Below are positions 8,179 to 17,542 of a DNA stretch of 64,000 nucleotides, in pieces. The notes under the pieces are model-generated. The model made no database searches and had not been told where the DNA came from. It saw only the letters and a program-made list of their open reading frames with translations. Location: NCBI GenBank assembly GCA_963772815.1, contig CAVYYV010000002.1, positions 425,788-489,787 on the forward strand. The letters run 5' to 3'. The DNA comes from DATFFO01 sp963772815 (lineage in GTDB: Bacteria > Actinomycetota > Acidimicrobiia > Spongiisociales > ZC4RG35). Position 1 is the stretch's first letter. Each line of letters starts with the position of its first letter. A program made the translations under genes and the position numbers.

Positions 8179-9732
8179 GTGGACGCCGAAACCATCTACA
8201 GACGGAGATGGGCCACGCTGGGAGTGCTCTCCCTCAGCCTGGTCATCATCGGCCTGGACAACACCATCCTCAACGTGGCCCTGCCCACCCTGGTCCGCGA
8301 CCTGGATGCCTCGGCCAGCCAGTTGCAGTGGATGGTCGATGCCTACGTTCTCGTGTTCGCCGGGCTGTTGCTGACCATGGGGGCAATCGGTGATCGCTTC
8401 GGGCGCAAGCTGGGTTTGAACCTGGGCTTGCTGATATTCGGAGGCGCCTCCGTCGCCGCCGCCTACGCCGGCTCGGCCGACATGCTCATCGCCGCCCGGG
8501 CCGTCATGGGAATCGGCGGCGCCCTGATAATGCCGTCGACCCTGTCGGTCATCACCAACGTCTTCGAGGGCGTCGAGCGGGGTCGGGCGATCGCCGCCTG
8601 GGCCGCCGTGGCCGGCCTGGGGATCATCATCGGCCCTGTGCTGGGCGGATGGTTGCTGGAGAACTTCTGGTGGGGCTCGGTGTTCTTGATCAACGTGTTC
8701 ATCGTGATCGTGGCCCTGGTTCTCGGCTTCTTCCTTGTTCCCGAGTCCAAGGATCCAGCCGCCACTCCCCTCGATCCGGTCGGCGCCGGGCTCTCCATCG
8801 CCGGGCTGGCGACATTGGTCTACGCCATCATCGAGGCACCCTCTCGGGGCTGGAGCGACGCTCTCGTGGTGGGCGGCTTCATTCTGGCCGTGGTCCTGGT
8901 GACCCTGTTCCTGTGGTGGGAGACGCGGGTCGCGCATCCCATGCTGCGCCTCGAGTTCTTCGAGAATCCCAGGTTCAGTGCGGCCAGCGTCGCCATCACC
9001 CTGGTGTTCTTCGCCATGTTCGGCACCATCTTCTTGCTCACCCAATACCTGCAGTTCGTCCTCGGGTTCACGCCACTTCAGGCCGGGTTCCGGGTCATGC
9101 CGGTGGCCACCATGGTCGTGGCCGCCCCGCTGTCGGCCCGGTTCACGGAGCTGTTCGGCACCAAGCGGGTGGTGGCGTCGGGGCTGACCATCGTGGCCGT
9201 GGCGATGGCGATCATGGCCCTGATCAGCGTCGACTCCGGCTATACGCACCTCGCCATCGCCATCGCCGTTCTGGGGGCGGGGATGGGAACCGCCATGGCG
9301 CCGGCCACCGATTCGATCATGGGATCGCTTCCCCTGGCCAAGGCGGGAGTCGGCTCGGCCATGAACGACACCACCCGACAGGTGGGCGGCGCACTCGGCG
9401 TGGCCATCCTGGGTAGCGTGCTCGCATCGTCCTACTCCTCGGCCATGGCGCCGGCAGTGGCATTGCTGCCCCCACAGGCTGCGGCCGTTGCCTCCGACTC
9501 GATCGGAGGAGCCGTGGCGGTGGCGGGGCAAATGGGCGCCTCCGGAAGCCCGCTGCTGTCGGCCGCCTTCTCCTCTTTCATCCAGGGAATGGATTCAGCG
9601 ATATGGCTGGCGGCCGGGGTCGCCCTGGCCGGAGCGATTCTCACCTGGATATTCCTGCCGGCTCGCCCCCGCCAGGAGCCGGGCACCCACCCTCTGGCCG
9701 ACACCGGAGAGGCCCAGACATCAATGCCATGA
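8179..9732 (+). CDS. MFS drug:H+ antiporter, DHA2 (14-TM) family
   Basis: A 517-residue integral membrane exporter of the EmrB/QacA type. The N-terminus has the DHA2 signature LDNTILNVALPTL, then LQWMVDAYVL, and motif A GAIGDRFGRKLGL in the loop between helices 2 and 3. Motif C-like RAVMGIGGALIMPSTLS follows. The length and hydrophobic spans fit 14 helices. The GTG start follows AGAAGGAA. The last codons overlap the tetR start (ATGA), so the two are translationally coupled. The drug specificity cannot be read from sequence. Confidence 0.93.
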   Translation: MDAETIYRRRWATLGVLSLSLVIIGLDNTILNVALPTLVRDLDASASQLQWMVDAYVLVFAGLLLTMGAIGDRFGRKLGLNLGLLIFGGASVAAAYAGSADMLIAARAVMGIGGALIMPSTLSVITNVFEGVERGRAIAAWAAVAGLGIIIGPVLGGWLLENFWWGSVFLINVFIVIVALVLGFFLVPESKDPAATPLDPVGAGLSIAGLATLVYAIIEAPSRGWSDALVVGGFILAVVLVTLFLWWETRVAHPMLRLEFFENPRFSAASVAITLVFFAMFGTIFLLTQYLQFVLGFTPLQAGFRVMPVATMVVAAPLSARFTELFGTKRVVASGLTIVAVAMAIMALISVDSGYTHLAIAIAVLGAGMGTAMAPATDSIMGSLPLAKAGVGSAMNDTTRQVGGALGVAILGSVLASSYSSAMAPAVALLPPQAAAVASDSIGGAVAVAGQMGASGSPLLSAAFSSFIQGMDSAIWLAAGVALAGAILTWIFLPARPRQEPGTHPLADTGEAQTSMP

Positions 9733-10325
9733 GCAAGCGTGGACGTGGCCCCGGTCGCCCCCGCGACAGCTCGCTGGATTCGACAGTGCTCGAATCGGTG
9801 CTCCACGCCATCGAGGATCACGGACTGAGCGGGCTCAACATGGATGACGTCGCCAACCGGGCCGGCGTGAGCAAGGCCACCATCTACCGGCGCTGGGACT
9901 CCAAGGAAGACCTCGTGGTAGGGGCCATCGCCTGCCTGGCCGACTCGGTTGTCCTCGACGTGACCGATGACACAAGGCACGATCTGGTCGCCCTGGTCAC
10001 ACTGATGGGATCGTTCATGCATGAGATGCCGGGCGGATCCGTGTTCCCGTGGCTGGTCGGTGAAGTCGCCGCCGGCTCCGAGCTAGGCAAGCGCTACCTC
10101 GAAGATGTCATCGCCCCACGACGGGCCGTGGTTGCTCAGGTAATCGGCGAGGGGGTCGATCGCGGCGACCTCCGCCCCGACCTCGACGTAGAGCTGGCGG
10201 TGGACATGCTGCTGGGCCCGGTTCTGGTCCGGACCCTGATCGGAAGATCATCGGGAAGCGAACCATGGGCCGAAGAGCTGGTGGATGGGCTCCTGATGGG
10301 CTGGGCACCCTCGGTGGCGTCCTAG
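9729..10325 (+). CDS. TetR family repressor of the MFS exporter
   Basis: 198 residues. The N-terminal HTH reads MDDVANRAGVSKATIYRRW, typical TetR. A C-terminal all-helical ligand domain follows (VDMLLGPVLVRTLI). It overlaps the MFS stop by 4 nt. The palindrome at 8128-8152 is its likely operator, giving product-coupled autoregulation. Confidence 0.9.
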   Translation: MSKRGRGPGRPRDSSLDSTVLESVLHAIEDHGLSGLNMDDVANRAGVSKATIYRRWDSKEDLVVGAIACLADSVVLDVTDDTRHDLVALVTLMGSFMHEMPGGSVFPWLVGEVAAGSELGKRYLEDVIAPRRAVVAQVIGEGVDRGDLRPDLDVELAVDMLLGPVLVRTLIGRSSGSEPWAEELVDGLLMGWAPSVAS

Positions 10326-10418
10326 GAGCCCGGCCACACCTCACGCAAAAGGTCTTCCATTCGCCCCCGCGACGATGTAGATTCTGCCGCCGAGGGGAAG
10401 TGGGAAGGGGACAGGACG

Positions 10419-10460
10419 GGTCGTCCCTCGGCGACGCTCAGGCGTCAGACAGGGACGACC
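10419..10460 (+). terminator. Two-part perfect hairpin after tetR
   Basis: The outer arms GGTCGTCCCT (10419-10428) and AGGGACGACC (10451-10460) pair perfectly. They enclose an inner stem GACGC/GCGTC (10433-10437 and 10442-10446) with loop TCAG. A short T run (TTT) then CCCC follows. It could terminate the MFS-tetR transcript, or be a structured RNA or protein site. The rest of 10326-10640 shows no gene I can support. Confidence 0.5.
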
Positions 10461-10641
10461 TTTCCCCGTGAGTTGGGGGCTCTCTAGGGTCCACACACAG
10501 CATGTCCGATCCGTGGCCCACCGCTCCGCGGAGGCAGGCAGTCGTGTGCGCAAGCGGAGACCACTCCCCCGCTCACCATGTACCGATATGCGCGGCTGCC
10601 GTCACTCATGTGGGGAGCGCCGAGGATGGGCCAACGTGCCG

Positions 10642-10673
10642 TAACGGAGCCGTAACGGCACGTTGTCGATAAT
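10642..10673 (+). promoter_or_regulatory. SARP-like direct-repeat promoter
   Basis: TAACGG occurs at 10642-10647 and 10653-10658, an 11-bp repeat pitch. A -10-like GATAAT at 10668-10673 follows after 9 nt. Short direct repeats at one helical turn, ending about 8 bp before the -10 box, are the known SARP binding architecture. The repeats sit inside a larger inverted repeat (CAACGTGCCG and CGGCACGTTG flanks). It drives the gene at 10697. The same repeat lies upstream of the SARP gene itself (13321-13337). Confidence 0.55.
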
Positions 10674-10696
10674 CCTCATGTGAGTCGAAGAGGGCC

Positions 10697-11890
10697 GTGA
10701 GCTCCATGCGCCGGGTGATTCTGTGGGTGTGGGTTGGCGTGGTCGGCGTCGGAGGTCTTCTTGTCTTGTCCGTCGCGCTCGAGCAGTCGGGGTCGGCCGT
10801 TCGGGCTGGCGGGATCGCGCTTGGGTTCTGGTTTCCGGTGGCGTCGACCGTTTTGGGAACTCTCATAGCCCTTCGGCAACCTGGGAACAGAATTGCCTGG
10901 CTCCTGATTGGGATCGGGTTCGGAGTCCTCAGCGAACTCTTTCTCCAACTCTTCTTGGGAGCCCAGCCCGCGTCACCGTCGACGCTCGATCTCATCGCGA
11001 TCGTGCTTGTACATATCTCTCTGCCTTCTGCTATCTACCTGGCGTTTCTCGTACCGTTGATGTTCCCCACCGGTCGCTTCCTTTCGCAACGGCAGGCCTT
11101 GGTGGCATGGCCAGGAACGATCATGCTGTCAACGCAACTCCTGGTCACCAGCTTCACGAAGGAGATCGGACCGCCCTTCCCGCCTGAGGAGCAGGCATGG
11201 ACGGTCGCTAACCCTGTGGGATTCCTCCCCACTACAGCGCTGGACATCACCATCGCCATGACGATTGTTGTGCTGGTTCTAACGGCAGTCGGGGGTGTCT
11301 TCTCGCTTGTCGCGAGATACCGCCAGTCGTCGGCTGTAGCGAGGGCACAGATCAGGTGGATGCTCTTCTCGACGTCGATCGTTGGTGTAGTTCTTCTCCT
11401 CGTCGCCATTACCAACGCCTCAAAGAGTGCGGTGGGAGCACTTCTTCTACTGGTTGCGTTTGTGAGCGTGCCGGTATCCATCACTGTGGCGATCACTCGC
11501 TATCGGCTATTCGAGATCGATCGGATCATCTCGCGGACTATCAGCTACGCGGTGGTCGTTGCTGTCCTGGGAGCAACGTTCTTCGGGCTAGTCGCGTTGG
11601 TTGCGGTTTTCCTTCCGGCTCAAGACTCCTTGGCTGTAGCTGGTTCAACGCTCGCAGTAGCAGTTCTCCTCAACCCGCTGCGGAAACGGGTCCAGAATAC
11701 CGTCGACCGACGATTCAACCGGTCCGCCTACCAAGTCGAAATCATCATCGAATCGTTCTCATCCCGAGTGGGCGAGTCCCTGACCACGACACAGGTCATC
11801 GAGGAGTGGCAACAGACGGTCAACGAGTCCCTTCGGCCGGGGACCAGCAGTATCTGGATCAACGAGGGGAGCTCGGATGGACCCAAGTGA
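10697..11890 (+). CDS. Polytopic membrane protein, sensor-kinase-like without a kinase core
   Basis: 397 residues with about nine hydrophobic helices in the first 310. These are followed by the conserved RYRLFEIDRIISRTISYAVV stretch and a cytoplasmic tail NPLRKRVQNTVDRRFNRSAY, typical of a widespread actinobacterial family. Some members of that family carry a C-terminal histidine kinase; this one ends after about 60 tail residues. The role is unknown, probably envelope sensing. A SARP-like promoter lies just upstream. The methyltransferase gene overlaps its end by 14 nt, so they form an operon. Confidence 0.75.
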   Translation: MSSMRRVILWVWVGVVGVGGLLVLSVALEQSGSAVRAGGIALGFWFPVASTVLGTLIALRQPGNRIAWLLIGIGFGVLSELFLQLFLGAQPASPSTLDLIAIVLVHISLPSAIYLAFLVPLMFPTGRFLSQRQALVAWPGTIMLSTQLLVTSFTKEIGPPFPPEEQAWTVANPVGFLPTTALDITIAMTIVVLVLTAVGGVFSLVARYRQSSAVARAQIRWMLFSTSIVGVVLLLVAITNASKSAVGALLLLVAFVSVPVSITVAITRYRLFEIDRIISRTISYAVVVAVLGATFFGLVALVAVFLPAQDSLAVAGSTLAVAVLLNPLRKRVQNTVDRRFNRSAYQVEIIIESFSSRVGESLTTTQVIEEWQQTVNESLRPGTSSIWINEGSSDGPK

Positions 11891-12536
11891 TCCGGCATAC
11901 TTGGGTCAGAAGGGCTACGGGCCGGTGCTTCTCGCTGTCTACGACTGGTGGGTGCTCGGCTTCATGGCCCAGGTGGTGTTGCGATCACCCACGCCTTTGT
12001 TAGTCGAGCGATATCGACCCCTGTTTGGTGAGCGCCATCTCGACATCGGACCCGGGTCTGGGTACTTCATCGATGTCGCCGCACCGAGCGGCATGGAGTT
12101 GACGTTGCTGGACCCGAACCGACATGTGCTCGCCCACTGTGCGAAACGGCTGTCGAGGTTCTCCCCAACCCTGGTCGAGGCCGACGTTCTGAAACCGCTC
12201 CCGGTTCGCGGTCCGTTCGACTCCGTCGCCCTGAGCGCCGTGCTGCACTGCTTGCCGGGTCCGATGGAAGCGAAAGAGACAGCAATCAGGAATGCCGCAT
12301 CCGTCCTCGACCCTGAAGGTGTCTTGTTCGGTGCAACGGTGCTCGGAATCGAAGAGCATCACTCCGCGCCCGCCCGCGCGTTCCTGAAAGCTGCCAACAG
12401 ACTGGGTGGTTTCGACAACCTCAACGACACCCGTGACGGTCTCGAGGACATCCTGTCGGCATCGTTCGTCGACGTCGAAATCGAGGTTGTGGGATCACTG
12501 GCCCTCTTCGCCGCGCGGAACTCCCCCCGCACATAA
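11877..12536 (+). CDS. Class I SAM-dependent methyltransferase
   Basis: 219 residues. Motif I is HLDIGPGSGYFIDVA, with an acidic residue at the end of the second strand (LLDPN) for SAM ribose. FDSVALSAVLHCLPGPM is the motif IV region. Small-molecule methyltransferases of this kind act on metabolites or quinones; the substrate is not predictable. It starts inside the end of the membrane protein gene behind GGGGAG, so it is co-transcribed with it. Confidence 0.85.
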   Translation: MDPSDPAYLGQKGYGPVLLAVYDWWVLGFMAQVVLRSPTPLLVERYRPLFGERHLDIGPGSGYFIDVAAPSGMELTLLDPNRHVLAHCAKRLSRFSPTLVEADVLKPLPVRGPFDSVALSAVLHCLPGPMEAKETAIRNAASVLDPEGVLFGATVLGIEEHHSAPARAFLKAANRLGGFDNLNDTRDGLEDILSASFVDVEIEVVGSLALFAARNSPRT

Positions 12537-12856
12537 CCCGAAATGCGCACATTTGGTGAGCAGCCTCCTGGCCAAAGGGACGCTGCTCATGGACCACGGT
12601 CGAGTCGAGCACCAGTGGTGAGTTCCTCGACGATCACGTCAGTCGCCTCCAAGCCGTCGAAACGACATCAACTCCGGTGATTTCGCGATCAACACGATGC
12701 CCCAACACCCACCGACGCCGCCTCCGCCCTGAATCTCGCACAGCCCTCACTTGCGTTCGGGTTCTCAAGAGGACGTTTCGGCCCGACCCGATCAAGCCCG
12801 AACAGCCAGACACGGCCCTCGCAAGAGAGCCAGATTTCCGCCGGTCTACGGCAAGC
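12537..12856. other. Intergenic region with one inverted repeat
   Basis: I see no supportable gene. GAGCAGC near 12560 and GCTGCTC near 12587 form an inverted repeat that may fold into a weak terminator for the methyltransferase operon, without a clear T run. Confidence 0.4.
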
Positions 12857-13252
12857 TCAGGCCGTCACCGACGTCAGCCGGCTGACGCTGGCCATTAGTC
12901 CTTCGATTCTCACCGGGACTCCAGTCCCAGCCAACTGGCGCATTCTGTCGAGCACAGCCTCAGTGGGAGTTCCCAGGACCGTGATCTCCATCTTGGAGAA
13001 GTCGAGAGTGTCTGACGATGACTCAATATGGCGGGCCGCAAGGTCCATATGACTCAGCATGGACTCCGGATTGGGGTGTACCTGGATCGTGGTGGCTTCA
13101 GTGCCCTCGTCGTTGACGAAGAAACCGAAGTAGAGGATCTGAGGCTGCGCTTCTCGTACCAGGTCGATCACTTGTGCGGCGCCCCGCCTGTACTCATCGG
13201 CTTTGCCCTCTTGGATGCCGTAGGTGTTTATGAAGATGAATGGCTCGGTCAT
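12857..13252 (-). CDS. ABM/dimeric alpha-beta barrel monooxygenase-like protein
   Basis: 131 residues beginning PFIFINTYGIQEGKADEYRR and continuing ILYFGFFVNDEGTEATTIQ and DLAARHIESSSDTLD. This is the ferredoxin-like pattern of small antibiotic-biosynthesis-monooxygenase domain proteins, which usually dimerise and act on quinol or aromatic substrates. The start is supported by GAGGAG five bases upstream. It diverges from the SARP gene, so the TAACGG repeats between them could serve either gene. No catalytic residue can be assigned with confidence. Confidence 0.65.
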   Translation of the reverse strand: MTEPFIFINTYGIQEGKADEYRRGAAQVIDLVREAQPQILYFGFFVNDEGTEATTIQVHPNPESMLSHMDLAARHIESSSDTLDFSKMEITVLGTPTEAVLDRMRQLAGTGVPVRIEGLMASVSRLTSVTA

Positions 13253-13320
13253 TTGGTCTCCTCTCGTTGCTGGTGTCGTCGTGTCGGTACATCCAACTCT
13301 GCAATCTTGAGGAATGCCCC

Positions 13321-13337
13321 TAACGGGCCGCTAACGG
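13321..13337 (+). promoter_or_regulatory. SARP-like TAACGG direct repeat upstream of SARP gene
   Basis: TAACGG at 13321-13326 and 13332-13337, with the same sequence and 11-bp pitch as at 10642-10658. It lies 46 bp before the GTG start. I do not see a convincing -10 box in the expected place. Probable autoregulatory site, or control of the divergent ABM gene. Confidence 0.5.
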
Positions 13338-13383
13338 ATGGCCGGCTGGGCCAGGTTGGCCGACAGAGACGAGGCGCGAAAAA

Positions 13384-15489
13384 GTGGAAATTCGAATCCT
13401 CGGGCCCCTGCAGGTGAGGGGGTCCGACGGCCTTCTCACCGTTCCCGGCGGTCGGGCAGCTTCCCTGCTGGCGTTACTGGCCCTTCGCTCTCGGACGGTC
13501 ATGTCCACCGACCGCCTGATTGAGGAGCTGTGGGGAGAGGCCCCACCGCCCACCGCCCGCACGAAGGTTCAGGGCCTGGTCTCCACCCTCCGCAAGCATC
13601 TCGGACGTGACCTGCTGAAGACGGATGCCACCGGCTATCTACTGGAGCTCGATCCGCTTCACGTCGACGCTCACCTCTTCCGCCAGCTGGTCGAAAGCTC
13701 TGTCCAGATGAGCGCAGAGGAGAAGGAGCGATCGCTCACTTCCGCCTTGGTGTTGTGGCGGGGAGATGCCCTGGAGGACTTCACTTATGAACCCTTCGCC
13801 CAGGACGAGATCCGCCGCCTGGAAGATCTGCGTCTCCAGGCGATGGAGGGCAGGATCGAAGCCCGCCTCATTCTGGGCCGTCACCACGAGGTGGTCCCGG
13901 AGCTACAGACCCTGGTCACCGCTCATCCGCTTCGGGAGCGACTAACCGCCTTGCTGATGACCGCCCTGTATCGAAGTAGCCGCCAAGCGGAGGCCCTTGC
14001 CGCCTACCGCAGCCTGGCCAACAACCTGGTCGAGAAGCTGGGGATTGATCCGGCCCCCGACCTTCAGAAGCTGGAGGCCGACATTCTTTCCCAGAACCCA
14101 AACTTGATGCTGGCGCCCGCGGAAACCGACGCCGTCTCCTCATCAGGTTGGCTACCCCAGCATCGCAGGCCGGTCACTGTGATCTTCATCAGTCTGGACG
14201 CTCCCTACGACGACCCCGAGCTGGGCCGCTCCGTCGTGTCTCAGGCCCGCAAACTGCTCGCGGCGACAATCGAACGCCACGGAGGTTCCGTGAAGGGTTT
14301 CCTGGGAGATACCACTGTGGCCGTCTTCGGGCTTCCAACCGCCCATGAGGATGACGCTTTGCGAGCTGCGCGGGCTGCCCTGGCGTTACGCACGAGCCTG
14401 ACCGGCACAAGAAGCATCGGACACAGGATCGGGATCGACTCCGGGGAGGTGCTGGTAGGTGACACCGACGTCCAGCCCTCGGGGGCGGCTGTCTCAGTCG
14501 CCAACCGGCTCCACCAGCTGGCCAGCGTTGGCCAGATACTGATTGGCGGGACTACCCGCCGGACTCTGGGGGACGGGGCAGTCACCCGGCCGACCTCCGG
14601 CGAGGATGACTGGGGTCACGACCCCCCAGCGTGGGAGCTTGTCGATCTTGTCACACCCCGAGCGGAGGAGTCGGTCCTGGTAGGCCGAGACCACGAGCTC
14701 AGAGACCTGAGGCGCCTCTTGAACCAAGTCGCTCATGGGGGCACTCCGTTGACAGTCCAGGTAGTGGGCGAAGCGGGGGTGGGGAAGACGAGTCTGGTGC
14801 GCGAGTTCACACGCTCGGTCGCGCCCGGTGTCAGCACGCTGACCGGGCACTGCCCCGTATATGGCGAAGGGATCACCTTTTAGCCGCTCCGAGAGCTGGT
14901 CGAAGACGCCAGTCGTTTGGAGGGAGTCGACACGCTGGACCAATTCGCCGCTCGACTGCGAGTGTCGACTGCGGTTGTAGAGGAAGTGGCTGGGGCCGCC
15001 GGGCTGATCGACTACCAGGGCGATCCCCTCACGCTATTCAACGCCGGGGAGCGACTGCGGTGGGGTCTGAGCGTGGCGATACAAGTGGGAGAACGAGATC
15101 AAGTCGCCCAACTGGCCGCGGCGCTGTCACGGCTGGTCACTGCCGGCGGCGATCCCAGAGAAGGGCAACAGCTGGCTGAGCTAGCCCGCGAGTATGCACC
15201 GGCCGAGGGAGTGGCGGCCCAGGCTGGATGGAGGGCCGCCTCCGCCGCGGTGATGGCGAAGAGGGGCCGCCTGGTCCAGGTGGTGGAGCTACTCGAGGTC
15301 GCGAAAGACCTGACTACTCCATCTCTACCCAACCTACGAGCTGACCTCCTCTGCGACCTGGCCCGGGCGCTGACGGCCGATGGAGATGTGAAGCTGGCTC
15401 GAGCCGCGACGCAGGAGGCAACCACCCTTTACGAGCAGAAGGGCAACCTGGTAGGCCTGGCCCTAGCGAACTCCGTCAACATGCCCTGA
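13384..15489 (+). pseudogene. SARP/BTAD-cyclase-ATPase-TPR regulator, nonsense mutation and internal deletion
   Basis: Residues 1-95 form an OmpR-like winged helix (VEIRILGPLQV, TKVQGLVSTLRKHLG). A BTAD domain runs to about 250, followed by a degenerate cyclase domain (FISLDAP replaces the metal Asp motif; VSVANRL replaces VNxAxRL). An AAA module starts with LVGRDHEL and Walker A VVGEAGVGKTSL. At 14881-14883 TAG interrupts GITF-PLREL where family members have GITFWPL, so a TGG became TAG. The frame then continues, but nearly all of the ATPase core after the first 60-70 residues is missing before TPR-like helices. Intact relatives exceed 1000 residues. The DNA-binding and BTAD part alone could still be made as a 499-residue protein. 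Confidence 0.75.
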
Positions 15490-15967
15490 GCCGTCTGTGA
15501 GAGTGGGCTTGACTTTCACTCTCCGATGACCGAATGAGGACGTACTCACACACCCGACATGCGGGACTAGCTACATAGAACAGGCCCAGCGGAAGCTGAG
15601 TATCCTCGAGGAACGGTGGGACGGCACGGCGCGCCATGGTCCGTACTCGCGGGATCTGAAGGCTCCCCGTTTCCCTCGAAGGGATGGATCGGGTCTGGCG
15701 GAGCGGACAAGCTACTGGCGCCCGAAACACGTCGGGCGTCGCGTTGACGACGGCACGCACGATGATCGGCCGCCGTGCCCGCATCTGGAGCGGCTTGCGC
15801 CACCCGCGTCCCCCACGCCCCTCGGCATGACGTCCGCGGTCTACGAACGCTCGTGCAACTGCCCGAGAGTGGCTACCGCCGCTCCCTCATCGAGCCCTGG
15901 GAGGTGCGGAGCCTTCGTCGAGACACCTCTACAGACCGGCCGCAGTCATGCCGATGCCGTTGTTGGC
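15490..15967. other. Intergenic region, no supportable gene
   Basis: About 480 bp. It may hold further decayed TPR sequence from the pseudogene upstream and the promoter of the histidine kinase. The open frame extending the kinase upstream to 15827 has no ribosome site and no domain. Confidence 0.4.
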
Positions 15968-17479
15968 ATGTGGAAGCAAGCGACCTACCCGACCGCCGCA
16001 GAGTTCGACGGACCGGACCTCGAGGGCGATTCCGAGCGTCTTTTCCGCGCCGCCTTCAATCACGCCTCGATCGGGATGGCCCTGGCCGCTGCCTCCGGGC
16101 ACCTCATCACCACCAACCCGGCCTTCTGCGACATGCTGGGCTACGAGCGGCGATCGCTGGGTGGGCGACACTTCTCCGACATCACATACCCCGACGACCG
16201 GGCGGAGAGCGAAGAGAAGCTGCTCATGCTGGTCACGGGCGAGGTCGAGACCGTGCGCTGGGAGAAGCGCTACCTGCACAACGAGGGCCACCTCGTCTGG
16301 GCTCGTCTCAGCGTGGCACCCGTCAGGGATGCCCAGGGTGAGATCCTGTATCTCGTCTTCCAGATGGAAGACATCTCAGCCCGCAAGGCTGCCGAGGCTG
16401 CAGCTCGTACCAACGAGGAGCAATTCCTGCTCACCTTCGAATCGGCGGCGTCGGGAATGGCTCTGGTCGATCCCACCAACGGGCGCTTTCTTCGGGTGAA
16501 CCAGGCGGGCTGCGCGATGCTCGGCTACGAGCCAGGGGAGTTGACGCAACTCACGATTCAGGATGTCACGGCTCCCGACGACCGCGTCCAGAGCTACGAA
16601 CGGTTCCGCCAGGTGATCAACGGTGAGGTCCCCATGTCTCGCAGTGAGCTTCATTATGTGAGGAGTGATGGGTCCACGGCTCACAGCATCGTCTCCACTG
16701 CCCTGGTCCGGGACTCGGACGGAAGGCCATTGCACGTGGTCGCCAATGTGGTGGACATCTCCGAGCAGGTGGAAGCCCAGACCGAGCTCCAGCGTCTTGT
16801 CGCCTCCAAGGACGAGCTGATCGCTTCGGTGTCCCACGAGCTCCGCACTCCCCTGACGGCGGTGCTGGGATTCGCCCAGCTACTGCGGGGAGAGTTCGCC
16901 ACCCTGTCCTCCGAAGAGCAGGTCGAGATCATCGAGTGCATCAGCGACCAGACCTCGGACCTCGCCAACATCGTCGAGGACCTACTGGTGGCGGCCCGGG
17001 CGGACGATGAGACTCTGAGCGTGGCGAAGGTCTCGGTGGACCTCCACGCCCAGGCGGCACAGGTACTCGAGTCCATGGCCAGGGACCCTGCCACCCGGGC
17101 CATCGGCTTCGCCGGACCGTCGGTGCGAGGCTCGGGGGATCCGGCCCGGGTTCGCCAGATCCTGCGGAACCTAATCACCAACGCCTCCCGCTACGGCGGA
17201 AACCACGTCGAGGTGATCACCTATGCCAAAGGGGACCGGGCCTGCGCGGCCGTGCGAGACGACGGAGAGGGAATCCCCGTATCGGAACGGGACCACATCT
17301 TCGAGCCCTTTCAACGCTCGCCCTATGGCCAAGCCCTCACCGCTTCCATCGGTCTTGGCCTGACCGTCTCCCGAAAGCTGGCCCACTTGATGGGAGGCGA
17401 CCTCACGTACGACCATCAGGGCGGCAAGAGCATCTTCGAGTTCAGCCTTCCGGCCGGCCAGACCGAGGACCCCGCCTGA
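15968..17479 (+). CDS. Soluble PAS-PAS sensor histidine kinase
   Basis: About 503 residues. Two PAS domains each carry the NPAFCDMLGYE/NQAGCAMLGYE pattern, with PAC tails ending in EDIS and VDIS. HisKA has SVSHELRTPLTAVLGF (phospho-His), and HATPase has NLITNASRYGG, DDGEGIP and GLGLTVSRKL. No membrane segment is visible, so it senses a cytoplasmic signal. No response regulator is adjacent, making it an orphan. The start at 15968 (MWKQATYP) is favoured because the preceding 47 codons are low complexity. Confidence 0.9.
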   Translation: MWKQATYPTAAEFDGPDLEGDSERLFRAAFNHASIGMALAAASGHLITTNPAFCDMLGYERRSLGGRHFSDITYPDDRAESEEKLLMLVTGEVETVRWEKRYLHNEGHLVWARLSVAPVRDAQGEILYLVFQMEDISARKAAEAAARTNEEQFLLTFESAASGMALVDPTNGRFLRVNQAGCAMLGYEPGELTQLTIQDVTAPDDRVQSYERFRQVINGEVPMSRSELHYVRSDGSTAHSIVSTALVRDSDGRPLHVVANVVDISEQVEAQTELQRLVASKDELIASVSHELRTPLTAVLGFAQLLRGEFATLSSEEQVEIIECISDQTSDLANIVEDLLVAARADDETLSVAKVSVDLHAQAAQVLESMARDPATRAIGFAGPSVRGSGDPARVRQILRNLITNASRYGGNHVEVITYAKGDRACAAVRDDGEGIPVSERDHIFEPFQRSPYGQALTASIGLGLTVSRKLAHLMGGDLTYDHQGGKSIFEFSLPAGQTEDPA

Positions 17480-17542
17480 CGCTCGGCCCCGTCCTCGGCC
17501 GCACCCGCTCCCGCCCGGCCCGCTCCGATTAGCGTGACGCCC

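Noticed and set aside
8152..9531. 459-codon minus-strand frame across the MFS gene
   Set aside because: His/Gly/Asp-rich antisense shadow; the plus-strand MFS exporter is unambiguous.
15827..15967. Longer N-terminus for the histidine kinase
   Set aside because: The extra 47 codons are low complexity, lack a ribosome site and match no domain.
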